From: Candidatus Obscuribacter sp.
GTDB taxonomy: Bacteria; Cyanobacteriota; Vampirovibrionia; Obscuribacterales; Obscuribacteraceae
DNA: 64,000 bases
Assembly: GCA_016712465.1 (NCBI GenBank)
Contig: JADJQZ010000001.1
Location: 1,488,001-1,552,000 of the forward strand
Reading direction: 5' to 3'
The notes below the pieces were generated by a model that saw only the letters and a list, made by a program, of their open reading frames with translations, was not told the DNA's origin and did not search any database. The position numbers were made by a program, and so were the translations under genes. Below, one piece after another: positions 16,160 to 25,856 of this stretch (position 1 is the stretch's first letter; each line of letters begins with the position of its first letter).

Positions 16160-16820
16160 GCCCGGCGAGCCTTTTATTTTGAATTGGCTGAATAGAAAAG
16201 TAGCAGTCCTCTGCTTGAAGGCTGCCTCGAGTCTGATCATTTTCCTGCTTCTTGCTGCTTTTGTTGTCTACCAGGTAGTGGAAGGCGAGACCCGGGATAT
16301 CTTCAGCCAGTTGGGCGATGTGCCGCCCATGCCCTGCGCCATTGTTTTTGGCGCAGGCATTGCTTCGCCGGAAGTGCGTGATCGCGTGCAGACTGCTGTT
16401 GCTCTCTATAAAGAAGGCAAAGTCAAGAAACTGCTCATGACCGGGGACAATGGTCATGTAAATTACAATGAGCCGCTTGCCATGCGGCAGGAAGCCCTGG
16501 AATTGGGTGTGCCTGCCGCCGATGTGGTTTGCGACTATGCCGGTTTTCGCACCTACGACAGTCTTTACCGGGCCAGGGACATTTTTAAGGTGCAAAAAGC
16601 CGTGTTGGTGACCCAGCGGTATCACCTGCCCCGAGCCATGTATCTGGCTCGTCGCCTTGGACTTACAGTGGTGGGTATTGGGGCCGGGCGAGATTCCTAT
16701 GGCTCCATTCAAACCTGGTACGACCTGCGTGAAATAGGAGCGGCACAGGCGGCCTGGCTGGACACCACCCTGGGTCGTAAACCTAAGTATCTGGGCAAGG
16801 TCGAACCTATTTTCCCTTGA
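16143..16820 (+). CDS. SanA/YdcF-type DUF218 envelope protein
   Basis: 225 aa from a GTG; a TTG at 16179 would give a more usual N-terminus right before the transmembrane segment (VAVLCLKAASSLIIFLLLAA). The DUF218 domain follows: AIVFGAGI, VALYKEGKVKKLLMTGD, EPLAMRQEALELGVPAADV and TQRYHLPRAMYLARRLGL. The E. coli relative SanA affects envelope permeability to vancomycin, and YdcF binds S-adenosylmethionine; the enzymatic role is unknown. It heads a run of co-directional genes (AIM24-like, M48, TPR) with short gaps. Confidence 0.88.
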   Translation: MVLWAKPGEPFILNWLNRKVAVLCLKAASSLIIFLLLAAFVVYQVVEGETRDIFSQLGDVPPMPCAIVFGAGIASPEVRDRVQTAVALYKEGKVKKLLMTGDNGHVNYNEPLAMRQEALELGVPAADVVCDYAGFRTYDSLYRARDIFKVQKAVLVTQRYHLPRAMYLARRLGLTVVGIGAGRDSYGSIQTWYDLREIGAAQAAWLDTTLGRKPKYLGKVEPIFP

Positions 16821-16865
16821 GTAACTGCTAAAATCTATGATTCCTCCAAAATAAGGCTGAGTGAT

Positions 16866-17552
16866 ATGGACTACGAACTGCTGCACGAGGGATCCAATGC
16901 CGTTTTGAAAGTGAATCTGCAACGGGGCGAGCAGATTAAAGCTGAAGCCGGTGCCATGGTGGCCAAGACCGGCCATCTGGTGATCGAAGGCAAACTCTGG
17001 GGTGGCATGGTCAGCGCGCTCAAGCGCAGTGTGCTGGGCGGCGAAACCCTTTTCTTTCAGGAAGTGACTGCTCAGGAGGGTCCTGGCGAGGTGCTTTTGG
17101 CACCTTCGCCTCCCGGTGATGTGAAGGTGATTCATATTAGCGGTGGTCAAGACTATTATGTGAAAAATGGCTGCTTGCTGGCCGCCATGGATCAAATAGA
17201 GATGGATACAAAAGCTCAGCGCCTTTCCGCCGGTGCATTTTCCGGCGCGGGATTATTTGTATTGCACTTGAAAGGCAATGGCGGCTTTGCCGTCAGTGCT
17301 TTTGGCGCCATTATGGAAATCAATGTGCCTCCCGGCGAGGAGTACATGGTAGACAACGGCCATCTGGTGGCCTGGAGCGGCGATACTTCCTATCGCATCG
17401 TCAAAGCCGGCAAGAACTGGATGTCCAGTATCACCAGTGGTGAAGGGCTCGGTTGTATGTTTACCGGTCCCGGTCGGATTTATGTGCAAACCCGCAACCC
17501 GGAAGCCTTTGGTGCCTGGGTGAGACGTTTTGTACCGGCTACCGGCGGCTAA
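16866..17552 (+). CDS. AIM24/TIGR00266-family protein
   Basis: 228 aa, GAG leader before the ATG. The pattern VNLQRGEQIKAEAGAMVAKT, GGMVSALKRSVLGGETLFFQ and LAPSPPGDVKVI is the AIM24 beta-sandwich family; the second half repeats the fold (GAGLFVLHLKGNGGFAVSAF, DNGHLVAWS). Bacterial members are widespread and of unknown function; the yeast relative is mitochondrial. Only one base separates its stop from the M48 protease ATG, so the two are almost certainly co-expressed. Confidence 0.9.
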   Translation: MDYELLHEGSNAVLKVNLQRGEQIKAEAGAMVAKTGHLVIEGKLWGGMVSALKRSVLGGETLFFQEVTAQEGPGEVLLAPSPPGDVKVIHISGGQDYYVKNGCLLAAMDQIEMDTKAQRLSAGAFSGAGLFVLHLKGNGGFAVSAFGAIMEINVPPGEEYMVDNGHLVAWSGDTSYRIVKAGKNWMSSITSGEGLGCMFTGPGRIYVQTRNPEAFGAWVRRFVPATGG

Positions 17553-17553
17553 C

Positions 17554-18672
17554 ATGGCTTCGGCTTTGTTTGATGCCAGGCTCTACCGGAAGGATGCCGC
17601 CGAGCCGGTAAGCGTAAAAGTGCAAATAGAATCCCATCGGCTCAGGGTGCTTCCCCAACCTGATAGCCTGGAGCCTGCCCTTGAACTGGATTATGGGCGG
17701 GCGCAGGTGGAACTGGCCGGGCAGGACAAGAATCGGGTCAAGGTGCAACCACTTGATGCTTCCTATGCCCTTATTTTTCAAGAGCGCGAAGTTCTGGCTT
17801 CCCTGGCACTTTACGCCAAGGGAACAGCTCTGGCTAAGCAAGCAGACCTGCTTTATCAAAAGGCAGGTCTGCAAAAGCGCGGTGAGAAAATTTACTGGAC
17901 AAAAGTTGCTCTTGCCGTTGTTCTCATTTCTTTGATCGGCTACCTCAGCTTCGGTGCCATTGTCGATGCGACGGTTGAGCGTGTTGATCCCAGTATGGAA
18001 GGCAAGATTGGTGAGTTCATCGCCAATGTCAACAAGTGGCAGGATAGTGGCGCCGATGCCGAGAGAGTAAAGCGGGTCGGTGACAAGCTCGTCAAATGTC
18101 TTGATAAGCCGGCTTATAAATTTCGTTTCTTTGCCGATCAAGATGAGCGAGTCAATGCCTTTGCCTGCCCCGGCGGCATAATTGTCGTCAATCACGGACT
18201 ATTGAAAGCCGTTGACAGCGACGATGAACTGGCCGGTGTCATGGCTCATGAACTGGGGCATGTGGTGCACCGTGATAGTCTCAGGGCGGCTGTTCACAAC
18301 ATGGGCATGGCTTCTCTTCTTGCCATTGTATTTGGTGGCGCTGCCAGTGATGAGCGTGTGCTGGCCTTAGCCAATATGGTCAAGCTGGGTGAGAAACTGG
18401 AGAGCTTGAGTTTCAGTCGCAAGCAAGAAACCCTGGCCGATCTATCCGGGGTGGCTCTGACTATGAAGGCGGGTTACAAGCCGGAAGCCTTTATTACCTT
18501 TTTTCAAAAGCTGGAGAAGGATGAAAAGAATGGCGCCGTTCCGGGCGGCGAGTCCGGCAAACTGGCTATGTCGCTACTTTCCACCCACCCCATGACCAGC
18601 GATCGGATCGCAGCCATACGTTCTGAAATAGAGCGCCTCCAAAAAGAGGCGGGCAGGCCGGGGCTGCATTAG
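17554..18672 (+). CDS. membrane-anchored M48 (HtpX/Ste24-like) metallopeptidase
   Basis: 372 aa from the ATG at 17554, one base after the AIM24-type stop. Residues ~1-115 form a soluble N-terminal domain; one membrane span lies at ~128-150 (VALAVVLISLIGYLSFGAIV). The protease domain follows with the zinc motif VMAHELGHVVH, upstream FACPGGIIVVNHGLL, and the downstream glutamate segment ETLADLSGVALTMKAGY. M48 peptidases degrade misfolded membrane or periplasmic proteins. The N-terminal domain is unusual for the family (usually the membrane span comes first). Confidence 0.92.
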   Translation: MASALFDARLYRKDAAEPVSVKVQIESHRLRVLPQPDSLEPALELDYGRAQVELAGQDKNRVKVQPLDASYALIFQEREVLASLALYAKGTALAKQADLLYQKAGLQKRGEKIYWTKVALAVVLISLIGYLSFGAIVDATVERVDPSMEGKIGEFIANVNKWQDSGADAERVKRVGDKLVKCLDKPAYKFRFFADQDERVNAFACPGGIIVVNHGLLKAVDSDDELAGVMAHELGHVVHRDSLRAAVHNMGMASLLAIVFGGAASDERVLALANMVKLGEKLESLSFSRKQETLADLSGVALTMKAGYKPEAFITFFQKLEKDEKNGAVPGGESGKLAMSLLSTHPMTSDRIAAIRSEIERLQKEAGRPGLH

Positions 18673-18699
18673 AATATGGGGAACACCTGGAGGTTAACC

Positions 18700-19854
18700 T
18701 TGGACGCCCTTGCCTATCGTTTCTTATTGCCTGTGATTGCCGCCGCTGTTTTGGCTGTATCTGATTTACCCTCTTTGCCGGCCTTTGCCCAGGGTGACAC
18801 GGCCCGGGCTTACAGCCTCGGAGAGACGCCTCGCCCGCAGCCGCCGCAGCAAAGCAATTTAGCAAGGGCAGTTCGCGCCCACAAGCTTTTCAAAAATCTC
18901 AGTATCAGTACCTTTACGCGCGGTCGCCAGGCAGTTATTTGTGTCTATGGTTATAACGGTACTAACTACCGCCTCGACGCTGTCCAGGCGGCTAGAGCCG
19001 TTACGGCGGCTTACTCCGGGCAGTTTTTGACGACTGCGGTGCGTTACTACGAGAAAGAGCAGGGCTACAAGGAAGTGCTCCTGACCAGCCGCGATATTAC
19101 TTCTCTGGAAGCCGGTACCATTAAGGCTGGTGAACTGGCTTTGCAAGCCCCGGAGGTAAATATAGGCAGCTATGACGGCCCGGGTGTGGTGTTTGAAAAG
19201 TATCTGGCGGCAGCGGAGTCACTGATAGAGAAGGGCTCCTATTTTGAAGCCGAGCAAATTGTCGACAGTCTTGGTCCTGCCCCTGGTGGCGCCGCTGCCG
19301 ATCGATTTGCCCGCGATATGTTGCAACTTTCTCAGGGCTTCGACACCTATGGTGATTTATATAGAGCGGCCAGAATTCTTGAAAAAGTTGTAGATGAACG
19401 TAAGAACGCCGGTACGCTTCTCAGTGCCGATGCCGATTTGACGGTGGAGCGGCTAATTGATTTGTATCTGGCCGACAAGCGTTATAGCGATGCCGAAAAT
19501 TTGCTCAAGGAACTAGTGGCCAGACCAGAGCAAGGTCAGGCCCGCACCAATAATCTGGAGCGTCTGGCGGTTGTGCAACTGCGCCTCGGAAAGAACGAAG
19601 AGGCTCTCAGCGCCTTGAATGAGGTGCTGAAGGCGCGCGAAGCCGGACCGGTGGCGGCTCTTGCCCGTACCCTGGAAAATATCGGCGATGCTTACCGGGC
19701 CCTTGGTCGCAAAGGCGATGCCCAGGCTTCCTACAAGCGAGCCCGGGCCGTTTACGATAAAGCGGTGGTGGCCACCAAACGCGAACAGCGTATTGACTAT
19801 CAAGTTTACGCAGGGCGTGTTAAACAGTTGGATGAGAAATTGAAACTCCAGTAA
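18700..19854 (+). CDS. exported TPR protein
   Basis: 384 aa from the TTG at 18700, chosen because GGAGG (18689-18693) sits 6 nt upstream; an ATG at 18676 has no such site. A signal peptide follows (YRFLLPVIAAAVLAVSDL, cleavage near AFAQ). The middle is a mixed alpha/beta region (residues ~45-145); the second half holds TPR-like repeats (YFEAEQIVDSLG, YSDAENLLKELVARPEQG, LRLGKNEEALSALNEVL, AYRALGRKGDAQASYKRA). Probably a periplasmic scaffold. The thioesterase gene follows 11 bp downstream. Confidence 0.8.
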   Translation: MDALAYRFLLPVIAAAVLAVSDLPSLPAFAQGDTARAYSLGETPRPQPPQQSNLARAVRAHKLFKNLSISTFTRGRQAVICVYGYNGTNYRLDAVQAARAVTAAYSGQFLTTAVRYYEKEQGYKEVLLTSRDITSLEAGTIKAGELALQAPEVNIGSYDGPGVVFEKYLAAAESLIEKGSYFEAEQIVDSLGPAPGGAAADRFARDMLQLSQGFDTYGDLYRAARILEKVVDERKNAGTLLSADADLTVERLIDLYLADKRYSDAENLLKELVARPEQGQARTNNLERLAVVQLRLGKNEEALSALNEVLKAREAGPVAALARTLENIGDAYRALGRKGDAQASYKRARAVYDKAVVATKREQRIDYQVYAGRVKQLDEKLKLQ

Positions 19855-19865
19855 CAGGCGAAAAA

Positions 19866-20309
19866 ATGAGCAAGAAGTCCGCCCCCAAAAAGTATTTGTG
19901 GAATGCCTTGAGTGCCATTGGCGGCAAGTGTTTATCGGTGAGTGACGGTCATGCCGTTTTTGAACTGCCTTTGACTGAGGAAGTGATGCAACCCACCGGT
20001 GTCTATCATGCCGGCATGATTGTGACGCTGGCCGATGAAGCGGCTTCCGCCGCCGCTTACGGAGGACCGATTGATGCCCGCGATATCGTGCCGGAGAAGA
20101 AGTTTCCGTATTCGGTGCAATTGAGCGTCAATCTTCTTACCAATGATCCTGTTGGTCCCATTCGCGCTGAAGCCACTGTGGTGCGCCGCGGTCGCCTCAC
20201 TGTGGTTGATACGGAAGTGACTAATCAGAAGGGCGAGACCATGGCCCTCATGCGCAGTACTCACATGATGGTGGATGCTTCCAGAGTCGGTCCTCATTTG
20301 AAGAAATAG
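19866..20309 (+). CDS. PaaI-type hotdog-fold thioesterase
   Basis: 147 aa. The hotdog core is visible: LTEEVMQPTGVYHAGMIVTLADEA, where the HAGMIVTLAD helix holds the catalytic acidic residue, and strands VQLSVNLL, IRAEATVVRRGRLTVVDTEV and ALMRSTHMMV. Members hydrolyse acyl- or aryl-CoA thioesters; the substrate cannot be read. AGGCGA lies before the ATG. Last gene of the run starting at 15938; convergent with the TadG-like gene, 4 bp between stops. Confidence 0.9.
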   Translation: MSKKSAPKKYLWNALSAIGGKCLSVSDGHAVFELPLTEEVMQPTGVYHAGMIVTLADEAASAAAYGGPIDARDIVPEKKFPYSVQLSVNLLTNDPVGPIRAEATVVRRGRLTVVDTEVTNQKGETMALMRSTHMMVDASRVGPHLKK

Positions 20310-20313
20310 GGAC

Positions 20314-21918
20314 TCAACGTTTTCGCACTCTAATCTCGGAGCAAACTGCCAGGCTATTGGACCAGCCCGGTCTTTTCGTGTCGCCGGTCAGGGGTGGATA
20401 GGTATAGACCATAGTTACTTCGTCATCGATTTCCCTGGGCTGGGCGATTACCTTGACTGTGCCTCCGGTCCAGGGGTAGGGTTCGCCGCCGTGGTCACCA
20501 CCTTCGATGCGGCCGCGGCGATTGACGAAGTCTTTGACAATTAGATCGAAGTCGTAGGTGTCGGTATCGAGGGCAATACCACTGACGGCGCGGTATTGCC
20601 GGTGGGCAACGGGCATAATGGCCAGTCGGTTCACTCCGCCCACGGCAAAGGTTCGTTGAATGAGGGTGCCGTTGGCCAGCATAGTGTAGTAAGAGCCGCC
20701 GGGATTGGTGTCGGCCACAAAGCTGTCGTCGAAAACATCGAGCAAGGATTGCACATTGGGCTGGTCCCGGTATCTTCTGATCCAATCGTAAATTGCCACT
20801 CGCATCACTTGCCCAAAGGGAGGGTGGTTGTCGATGAAGGGCGGGATAGTGGCATTGGCCAGGTTTTTCTGGGGGCTATCGCCGGCAGGCGGAAGCTCCA
20901 CTGTATCGGTGGGTTCCAGGCAAAACTCGCTGGTGTTCAAGACCTGCTTTAAGGTAGTGAGACCGGCATAGTTGCCGCCGTCAAAGGTAAGAAAAAGAGC
21001 GCCGGGACGATTGAGATTTTCGTGCATGATGCCGCCGTAGGCACAGGCCTGGCTTTCGATATTATCTACTTTCTGCTGGGCTTGAAAATCAACCGATTGA
21101 ACTTGCTGGGTGGTCTCCACTTTCGCTACTGTCGGCACCACGCCTCCCACCAGGGCCGGGCTGCGCAGTTCGAAGAGCTGCGGGTCAATTAAGGTGAGAT
21201 TGACGGAAGCCGGGGCGAAGGTAAAATTGCGATTTTTATAGGGAATGTTTCGGCAAGATTTGTAGAAGCCAGCTTCCTGGTCATCGGAGTTCATGAAGGC
21301 GAATTGGCTTGGTTTGGGAATCGGTACATTTGTGGTGAGACCTTCCACGAAACCCAGTGTTACCTTAAAGCCGTCCAGGCTGGGCGGCTTTCCCGTCATT
21401 TTTGAATAACTGGCCAGGTAGGCATCTCTGGCTTCGTTGTAAATGCAGACAGAGTTGCCATTCAAATCGCGCCCGAACTTGTCTTCTTTCGAGCATCGGT
21501 AAAGTTCGTCGCGCAAGAGTGAGGCGGCGTAATGATAGTCGTAATAGTCGTTTAAGGCCAGTCTGCGCATCACATTGTCATCGAGCAGATCGGCCACGAT
21601 CATGTCCAGGCGCACGGTGGCGGCCAGGGTGTTGATTCCCCAGACGGGCATGGAGTAGCCGTCCCCGGCTACGGTATCGGAGCCCACCGGGGGATAGTCG
21701 GAAGCTGATATGAAGCCTATATTCCTATCTTCGATGACGATGCGGGACAGCGCTTGTGCGGCTGCCAGTGCCGCTGCCTCGGTGGCGTTGATGTGCTCGT
21801 GCTTGCTGCCGTACATCTGTACCAGTTGCAAGGCTACCAGACCGACGCCGGTGAGCATACAGGCAGTAATGGCTATGGTGAGAACCAGTGTATTGCCCGT
21901 TGACCGGCGTATTGCCAT
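20314..21918 (-). CDS. TadG-like exported protein
   Basis: 534 aa from the ATG at 21918, with an AGGAGGAGGG leader. The N-terminus is RSTGNTLVLTIAITACMLTGVG, the TadG-type N-terminal membrane anchor with a class III-like signal region, followed by the HINATEAAALAAAQALSRI helix typical of pilus-associated Tad proteins. The rest (~480 aa) is extracytoplasmic, with no recognisable catalytic motif. It follows the TadE-like gene with 22 bp between them. The pilin, ATPase and secretin genes of a Tad system are not in this window. Confidence 0.75.
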   Translation of the reverse strand: MAIRRSTGNTLVLTIAITACMLTGVGLVALQLVQMYGSKHEHINATEAAALAAAQALSRIVIEDRNIGFISASDYPPVGSDTVAGDGYSMPVWGINTLAATVRLDMIVADLLDDNVMRRLALNDYYDYHYAASLLRDELYRCSKEDKFGRDLNGNSVCIYNEARDAYLASYSKMTGKPPSLDGFKVTLGFVEGLTTNVPIPKPSQFAFMNSDDQEAGFYKSCRNIPYKNRNFTFAPASVNLTLIDPQLFELRSPALVGGVVPTVAKVETTQQVQSVDFQAQQKVDNIESQACAYGGIMHENLNRPGALFLTFDGGNYAGLTTLKQVLNTSEFCLEPTDTVELPPAGDSPQKNLANATIPPFIDNHPPFGQVMRVAIYDWIRRYRDQPNVQSLLDVFDDSFVADTNPGGSYYTMLANGTLIQRTFAVGGVNRLAIMPVAHRQYRAVSGIALDTDTYDFDLIVKDFVNRRGRIEGGDHGGEPYPWTGGTVKVIAQPREIDDEVTMVYTYPPLTGDTKRPGWSNSLAVCSEIRVRKR

Positions 21919-21940
21919 CGTCCCTCCTCCTTTGCCTGCC

Positions 21941-23083
21941 CTATTCGGTAATGATGATGCGCACTGCGATGCGTCCTGAATTGTCATCGTAGGCTTCTGG
22001 ATTGGGAACAGTGCCGGTGAGGAGGTCTAAATTACTGTCTTTGTCATAGGGCATCAATTTGAGTATGCCGGAGCCGTTTGGTCTGAACATTTTGTTGCTG
22101 CCAATGCGCATTGGCGTGGCATTGCCCACTTGCACTATCATGTAGCCGGTGTCGCCCGGCGGTGAGATGGGCTCGTAGATCGGCCCGACAAGTTGTACAT
22201 CGGCTCCGTCCGCGTTCTTGAGCGGAGTGCCGGTCCCGAAGCGCCAGTGACCGGTAGCGCGGTAATCAATCCAGACCTTGTTGGCCGGATAGACGAAGAA
22301 ACTTGTTTGTTTCCAGGTGTTCTGTTTGGCCGGCACGTATAGCACGTCCTGGTCTTTGACGGCTTCACCGGTGTCCTTAAGATATTTGTATATGGTTGGA
22401 TCGCGCCAGGATTTTGGATCGAAGCGTTCCAGCAAATGTATGTTTTCGATGCCGACCACATTAAGAGAGGTACTGGAGACCCCTCCGTCCGTAACACCGC
22501 TGGCCGCCGCCGTAGCCAGTCCGGTCTGGTTTTCGGCCATCTTGGACCAGGAGACATTTAGCCTGGTGCCGGTTCCGAGCATGGGGATGTCTTTGAGAAA
22601 CGGCACAGCCAGGGGAATCAGGGGTTGCGCATCGCAGGCGGAGACGACTTCATATTCACCGGTAGCTTTAGCCGGATCGAGGGGCGCACCCAGGGCTCGA
22701 TTGGGGCCTACCCGGCTGACTGAATTGTCGTCGTTGTCGGTGCTCACAATGTAGAGATCGCAGCCGGTGGACTGGTAACCACCAGCCGGTGTCAGTTTGA
22801 GAAAGTCGGCAAAAGGCCCGGTGAACATGAGCTGGGCTTGATCGCGCATGCCGGTGAGGGCGCTGTCGTAGCTGGGGCTGATGGCTGCCTTGTTGACGCA
22901 GGCAAAGGTGGAGTATGCCATGTAGCCGTAGCTGAAAGCAAAGCAACTGAGATTGAGAATGGGAATGGCCAGAAGGAAGAGAACCAGGGGCACGAGAGAA
23001 AACTCTGCCACCTGGGCGCCGGACTTACTACGGCTGTTGCGGCTGCCGCGGCTGAGGTTGGATTTGGCTTCCAGAGTCACCAT
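21941..23083 (-). CDS. TadE-like exported protein
   Basis: 380 aa. Residues ~20-55 (SGAQVAEFSLVPLVLFLLAI continuing into PILNLSCFAFSYGYMA) match the TadE-like N-terminus, in which a polar AEF-type segment precedes one membrane helix. A long extracytoplasmic domain (residues ~60-380) has no recognised motif. GAGGTGG lies before the ATG. It forms a two-gene unit with the TadG-like gene. TadE/TadG proteins are minor pilins or assembly factors of Tad pili; this length is well above a classical TadE. Confidence 0.75.
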   Translation of the reverse strand: MVTLEAKSNLSRGSRNSRSKSGAQVAEFSLVPLVLFLLAIPILNLSCFAFSYGYMAYSTFACVNKAAISPSYDSALTGMRDQAQLMFTGPFADFLKLTPAGGYQSTGCDLYIVSTDNDDNSVSRVGPNRALGAPLDPAKATGEYEVVSACDAQPLIPLAVPFLKDIPMLGTGTRLNVSWSKMAENQTGLATAAASGVTDGGVSSTSLNVVGIENIHLLERFDPKSWRDPTIYKYLKDTGEAVKDQDVLYVPAKQNTWKQTSFFVYPANKVWIDYRATGHWRFGTGTPLKNADGADVQLVGPIYEPISPPGDTGYMIVQVGNATPMRIGSNKMFRPNGSGILKLMPYDKDSNLDLLTGTVPNPEAYDDNSGRIAVRIIITE

Positions 23084-23188
23084 TTGCCACCTCGCGCAAT
23101 TAAGAGCAAGCAGACCTGATAATGTTTCTTTACCAGGTCTGTTTGATTTCCAAACCGCTTCTTTCCTTAGATATGAAGTTTCCAGGAT

Positions 23189-25825
23189 TTAGGAGGCCGT
23201 CACCAGGCTGGCCGCTTTTTTGAAGACCAGGCCGTCGTCTTCTTCTTCCACCATAATCACGTCTCCGTCCGTGAATTCGCCTTCCAGAAGCTTCAATGCC
23301 AATGGATTCTCGATTTCTCTCTGGATCAAGCGACGCAGGGGGCGGGCGCCGTAAACCGGGTCGTAGCCGGTGTTGGCCAGCCATTCGCGGGCTTCATCGG
23401 TGGGCTTCACTTCAATCTTGCGGTCAAGCAGGCGCTTGTTCAGGATATTGAGCTGAATGTCTACAATTTGCTTCAACTCCGCCGCCGTCAGGGCATGGAA
23501 GACTACGGTTTCATCGATACGATTGAGAAACTCGGGACGGAAGTGCATTCTCAGGGCTTCCATCACTTTCTCGCGCATGGCGTCATAGTGATCTTCGCCG
23601 TCTACGGCCGTCTGCATCTGGTAGTCGAGGATGTGCTGGCTGCCGATATTGGAGGTCATGATGATGACCGTATTTTTGAAGTCTACGGTGCGACCTTTGG
23701 AATCGGTCAGGTGTCCTTCATCCAGCACTTGCAGAAGGATGTTGAAGACGTCGGTATGGGCCTTTTCCACTTCATCGAAGAGCACGCAACTATAGGAGCG
23801 GCGTCTGACCGCCTCAGTCAATTGACCGCCGTCGTCGTGCCCGATATAGCCGGGCGGGGCTCCAATCAGGCGAGCAACGGTGTGCTTCTCCTGGTATTCC
23901 GACATATCAATGCGCACGATGGCTTGCTCGTCGTCAAAGAGAAATTCAGCCAGCGCCTTAGCCAGCTCGGTTTTACCTACCCCGGTGGGGCCGAGGAAGA
24001 GGAAGGAGCCTATCGGTCGTTTGGGATCTTTCATGCCGGTGCGGGCACGGCGCACGGCGTTGGCCACCACTTCGATGGCTTCGTCCTGACCGATTACGCG
24101 GTGGTGTAAGTGATCTTCCAGACGAAGCAACTTTTGCACTTCACCTTCCAGCAGTTTGGTTACCGGGATGCCGGTCCAACTGCCGATGATTTCGGCGATG
24201 TCTTCTTCGTCTATCTCTTCTTTCAAGAGTCTGGGGCCCTTATGACCGCTTATCTGACCTTCCAGTTCTTTCAGTTGCTTCTCCAGTTCAATTAACTTAC
24301 CGAACTTGAGTTCCGCTGCTTTCTGTAGATCAGTGGCTCTTTCCGCCTGTTCGATTTGTACCTTGGTGGTTTCGATATCGGCTTTGATGACCTGAATCTT
24401 GGAGATGCCTTCTTTCTCGGCCATCCAGCGTGCTCTCAAATTGTCCGACTCTTCCTTGAGGTTGGCCAGTTCCTTTTCCAACTTTTCCAGGCGCTCTCTG
24501 GAAGCCTGGTCTTTCTCCTTTTTGAGGGCTTCTCTTTCAATCTCAAGCTGAATTTTCCGTCTTTCCAGTTCGTCCAATACCGTCGGCATAGAGTCGATTT
24601 CTATGCGCATGCGGGCTGCCGCTTCATCAACCAGGTCGATGGCTTTGTCGGGCAGGGCGCGGTCGGTGATATAGCGATCCGAAAGTACAGCTGCCGAGAC
24701 CAGCGCGGCGTCTTTGATACGCACGCCGTGGTGCACTTCATAGCGCTCCTTGAGACCGCGCAGAATAGATATTGTCTCCTCTACCGAAGGCTGGTCCACA
24801 AAGACAGTCTGGAAGCGGCGTTCCAGAGCCGGGTCTTTTTCTACATATTTACGGTATTCATCAAGGGTGGTGGCACCGATACAATGCAGTTCACCCCGGG
24901 CCAGTGGCGGCTTCAGCAAGTTGCCTGCGTCCATGGAGCCTTCGCCGCCGGAGCCGGCGCCTACCACCGTGTGCAATTCGTCGATGAAGAGGAGAATTTC
25001 CCCTTCGGCGTCGGTGACCTCTTTCAGAACAGCCTTGAGGCGCTCTTCGAATTCACCGCGATATTTGGCACCGGCCACCAGTGAGCCCATGTCGAGAGCA
25101 ATCAGTTTTTTGTCTTTCAAACCTTCCGGTACGTCACCTTTGGTGATTCTTATGGCCAGACCCTCGGCGATGGCCGTTTTGCCGACGCCGGGCTCGCCCA
25201 CCAGCACGGGGTTGTTCTTGGTACGACGGCTCAGTACTTGCATAACCCGGCGAATTTCATCGTCCCGGCCGATGACGGGGTCGAGTTTGCCGCGGGCGGC
25301 CATTTCGGTAAGATCTTTGCCATAGCGCTCCAGGGCCTGATAGGTTCCTTCCGGATCCTGGCTGGTTACCTTTTGCTTGCCGCGAATTTCCGTCAGCACC
25401 TTCAAGATGCGTTCGCGGGTCAAGCCGTTCTGCTTGAGGACTGTGCCGGCCTGGCCTTTGCTTTCGTCGGTGAGGGCAAGCAAGAGGTGTTCGATACTGA
25501 TGAACTGGTCCTTCAGTCTCTCCGCTTCTTTCTCGGCCACTTCCAAAACTTGCATGAGCTTGGTGGATACATGAATCTCATCTTTGGCCACGGTCACCGA
25601 AGATGCTTTTGGCTGATTCTGCAGATAACGAGTGATGTCGTCGATGATTTTCTGCGGTTTGACATCGAGCTTTTCGACAATTTTGGTGGCCAGACCGTCT
25701 TTCTGCTCCATGATTGAAAGCAGAAGGTGCTCCGGTGTTACCTGACTGTGAGCGAAACGCGAGAGCAGGTTGCGGCAGCCGGTCACTGCTTCCTGTGCTT
25801 TATTTGTAAATCGGTCCAGATTCAT
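23189..25825 (-). CDS. clpB: ClpB protein disaggregase
   Basis: 878 aa, full length. The N-domain (NRFTNKAQEAV-type start; MNLDRFTNKAQEAVTGCRNL) is followed by AAA1 with GEPGVGKTAIAEGLA, a long coiled-coil M-domain (~400-530) and AAA2 with LFLGPTGVGKTELAKALAE, then the typical end RPLRRLIQREIENPLALKLL. ClpB works with DnaK to extract proteins from aggregates. AGGGGTAGG precedes the ATG, and a 16-bp palindrome lies 32-47 bp upstream of the start. The gene ends 105 bp from the start of the TadE-like gene. Confidence 0.97.
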   Translation of the reverse strand: MNLDRFTNKAQEAVTGCRNLLSRFAHSQVTPEHLLLSIMEQKDGLATKIVEKLDVKPQKIIDDITRYLQNQPKASSVTVAKDEIHVSTKLMQVLEVAEKEAERLKDQFISIEHLLLALTDESKGQAGTVLKQNGLTRERILKVLTEIRGKQKVTSQDPEGTYQALERYGKDLTEMAARGKLDPVIGRDDEIRRVMQVLSRRTKNNPVLVGEPGVGKTAIAEGLAIRITKGDVPEGLKDKKLIALDMGSLVAGAKYRGEFEERLKAVLKEVTDAEGEILLFIDELHTVVGAGSGGEGSMDAGNLLKPPLARGELHCIGATTLDEYRKYVEKDPALERRFQTVFVDQPSVEETISILRGLKERYEVHHGVRIKDAALVSAAVLSDRYITDRALPDKAIDLVDEAAARMRIEIDSMPTVLDELERRKIQLEIEREALKKEKDQASRERLEKLEKELANLKEESDNLRARWMAEKEGISKIQVIKADIETTKVQIEQAERATDLQKAAELKFGKLIELEKQLKELEGQISGHKGPRLLKEEIDEEDIAEIIGSWTGIPVTKLLEGEVQKLLRLEDHLHHRVIGQDEAIEVVANAVRRARTGMKDPKRPIGSFLFLGPTGVGKTELAKALAEFLFDDEQAIVRIDMSEYQEKHTVARLIGAPPGYIGHDDGGQLTEAVRRRSYSCVLFDEVEKAHTDVFNILLQVLDEGHLTDSKGRTVDFKNTVIIMTSNIGSQHILDYQMQTAVDGEDHYDAMREKVMEALRMHFRPEFLNRIDETVVFHALTAAELKQIVDIQLNILNKRLLDRKIEVKPTDEAREWLANTGYDPVYGARPLRRLIQREIENPLALKLLEGEFTDGDVIMVEEEDDGLVFKKAASLVTAS

Positions 25826-25856
25826 AAATACCTACCCCTGGTGCTTGGTTTTTCAG

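Noticed and set aside
16143..16178. Short N-terminal extension of the SanA-like gene as certain start
   Set aside because: A TTG at 16179 also fits; I list the longer form with the uncertainty stated.
16083..17195. A 370-codon reverse frame across the SanA-like and AIM24-like genes
   Set aside because: Both forward genes have clear families; the reverse frame is His/Gly-rich and has no recognisable domain.
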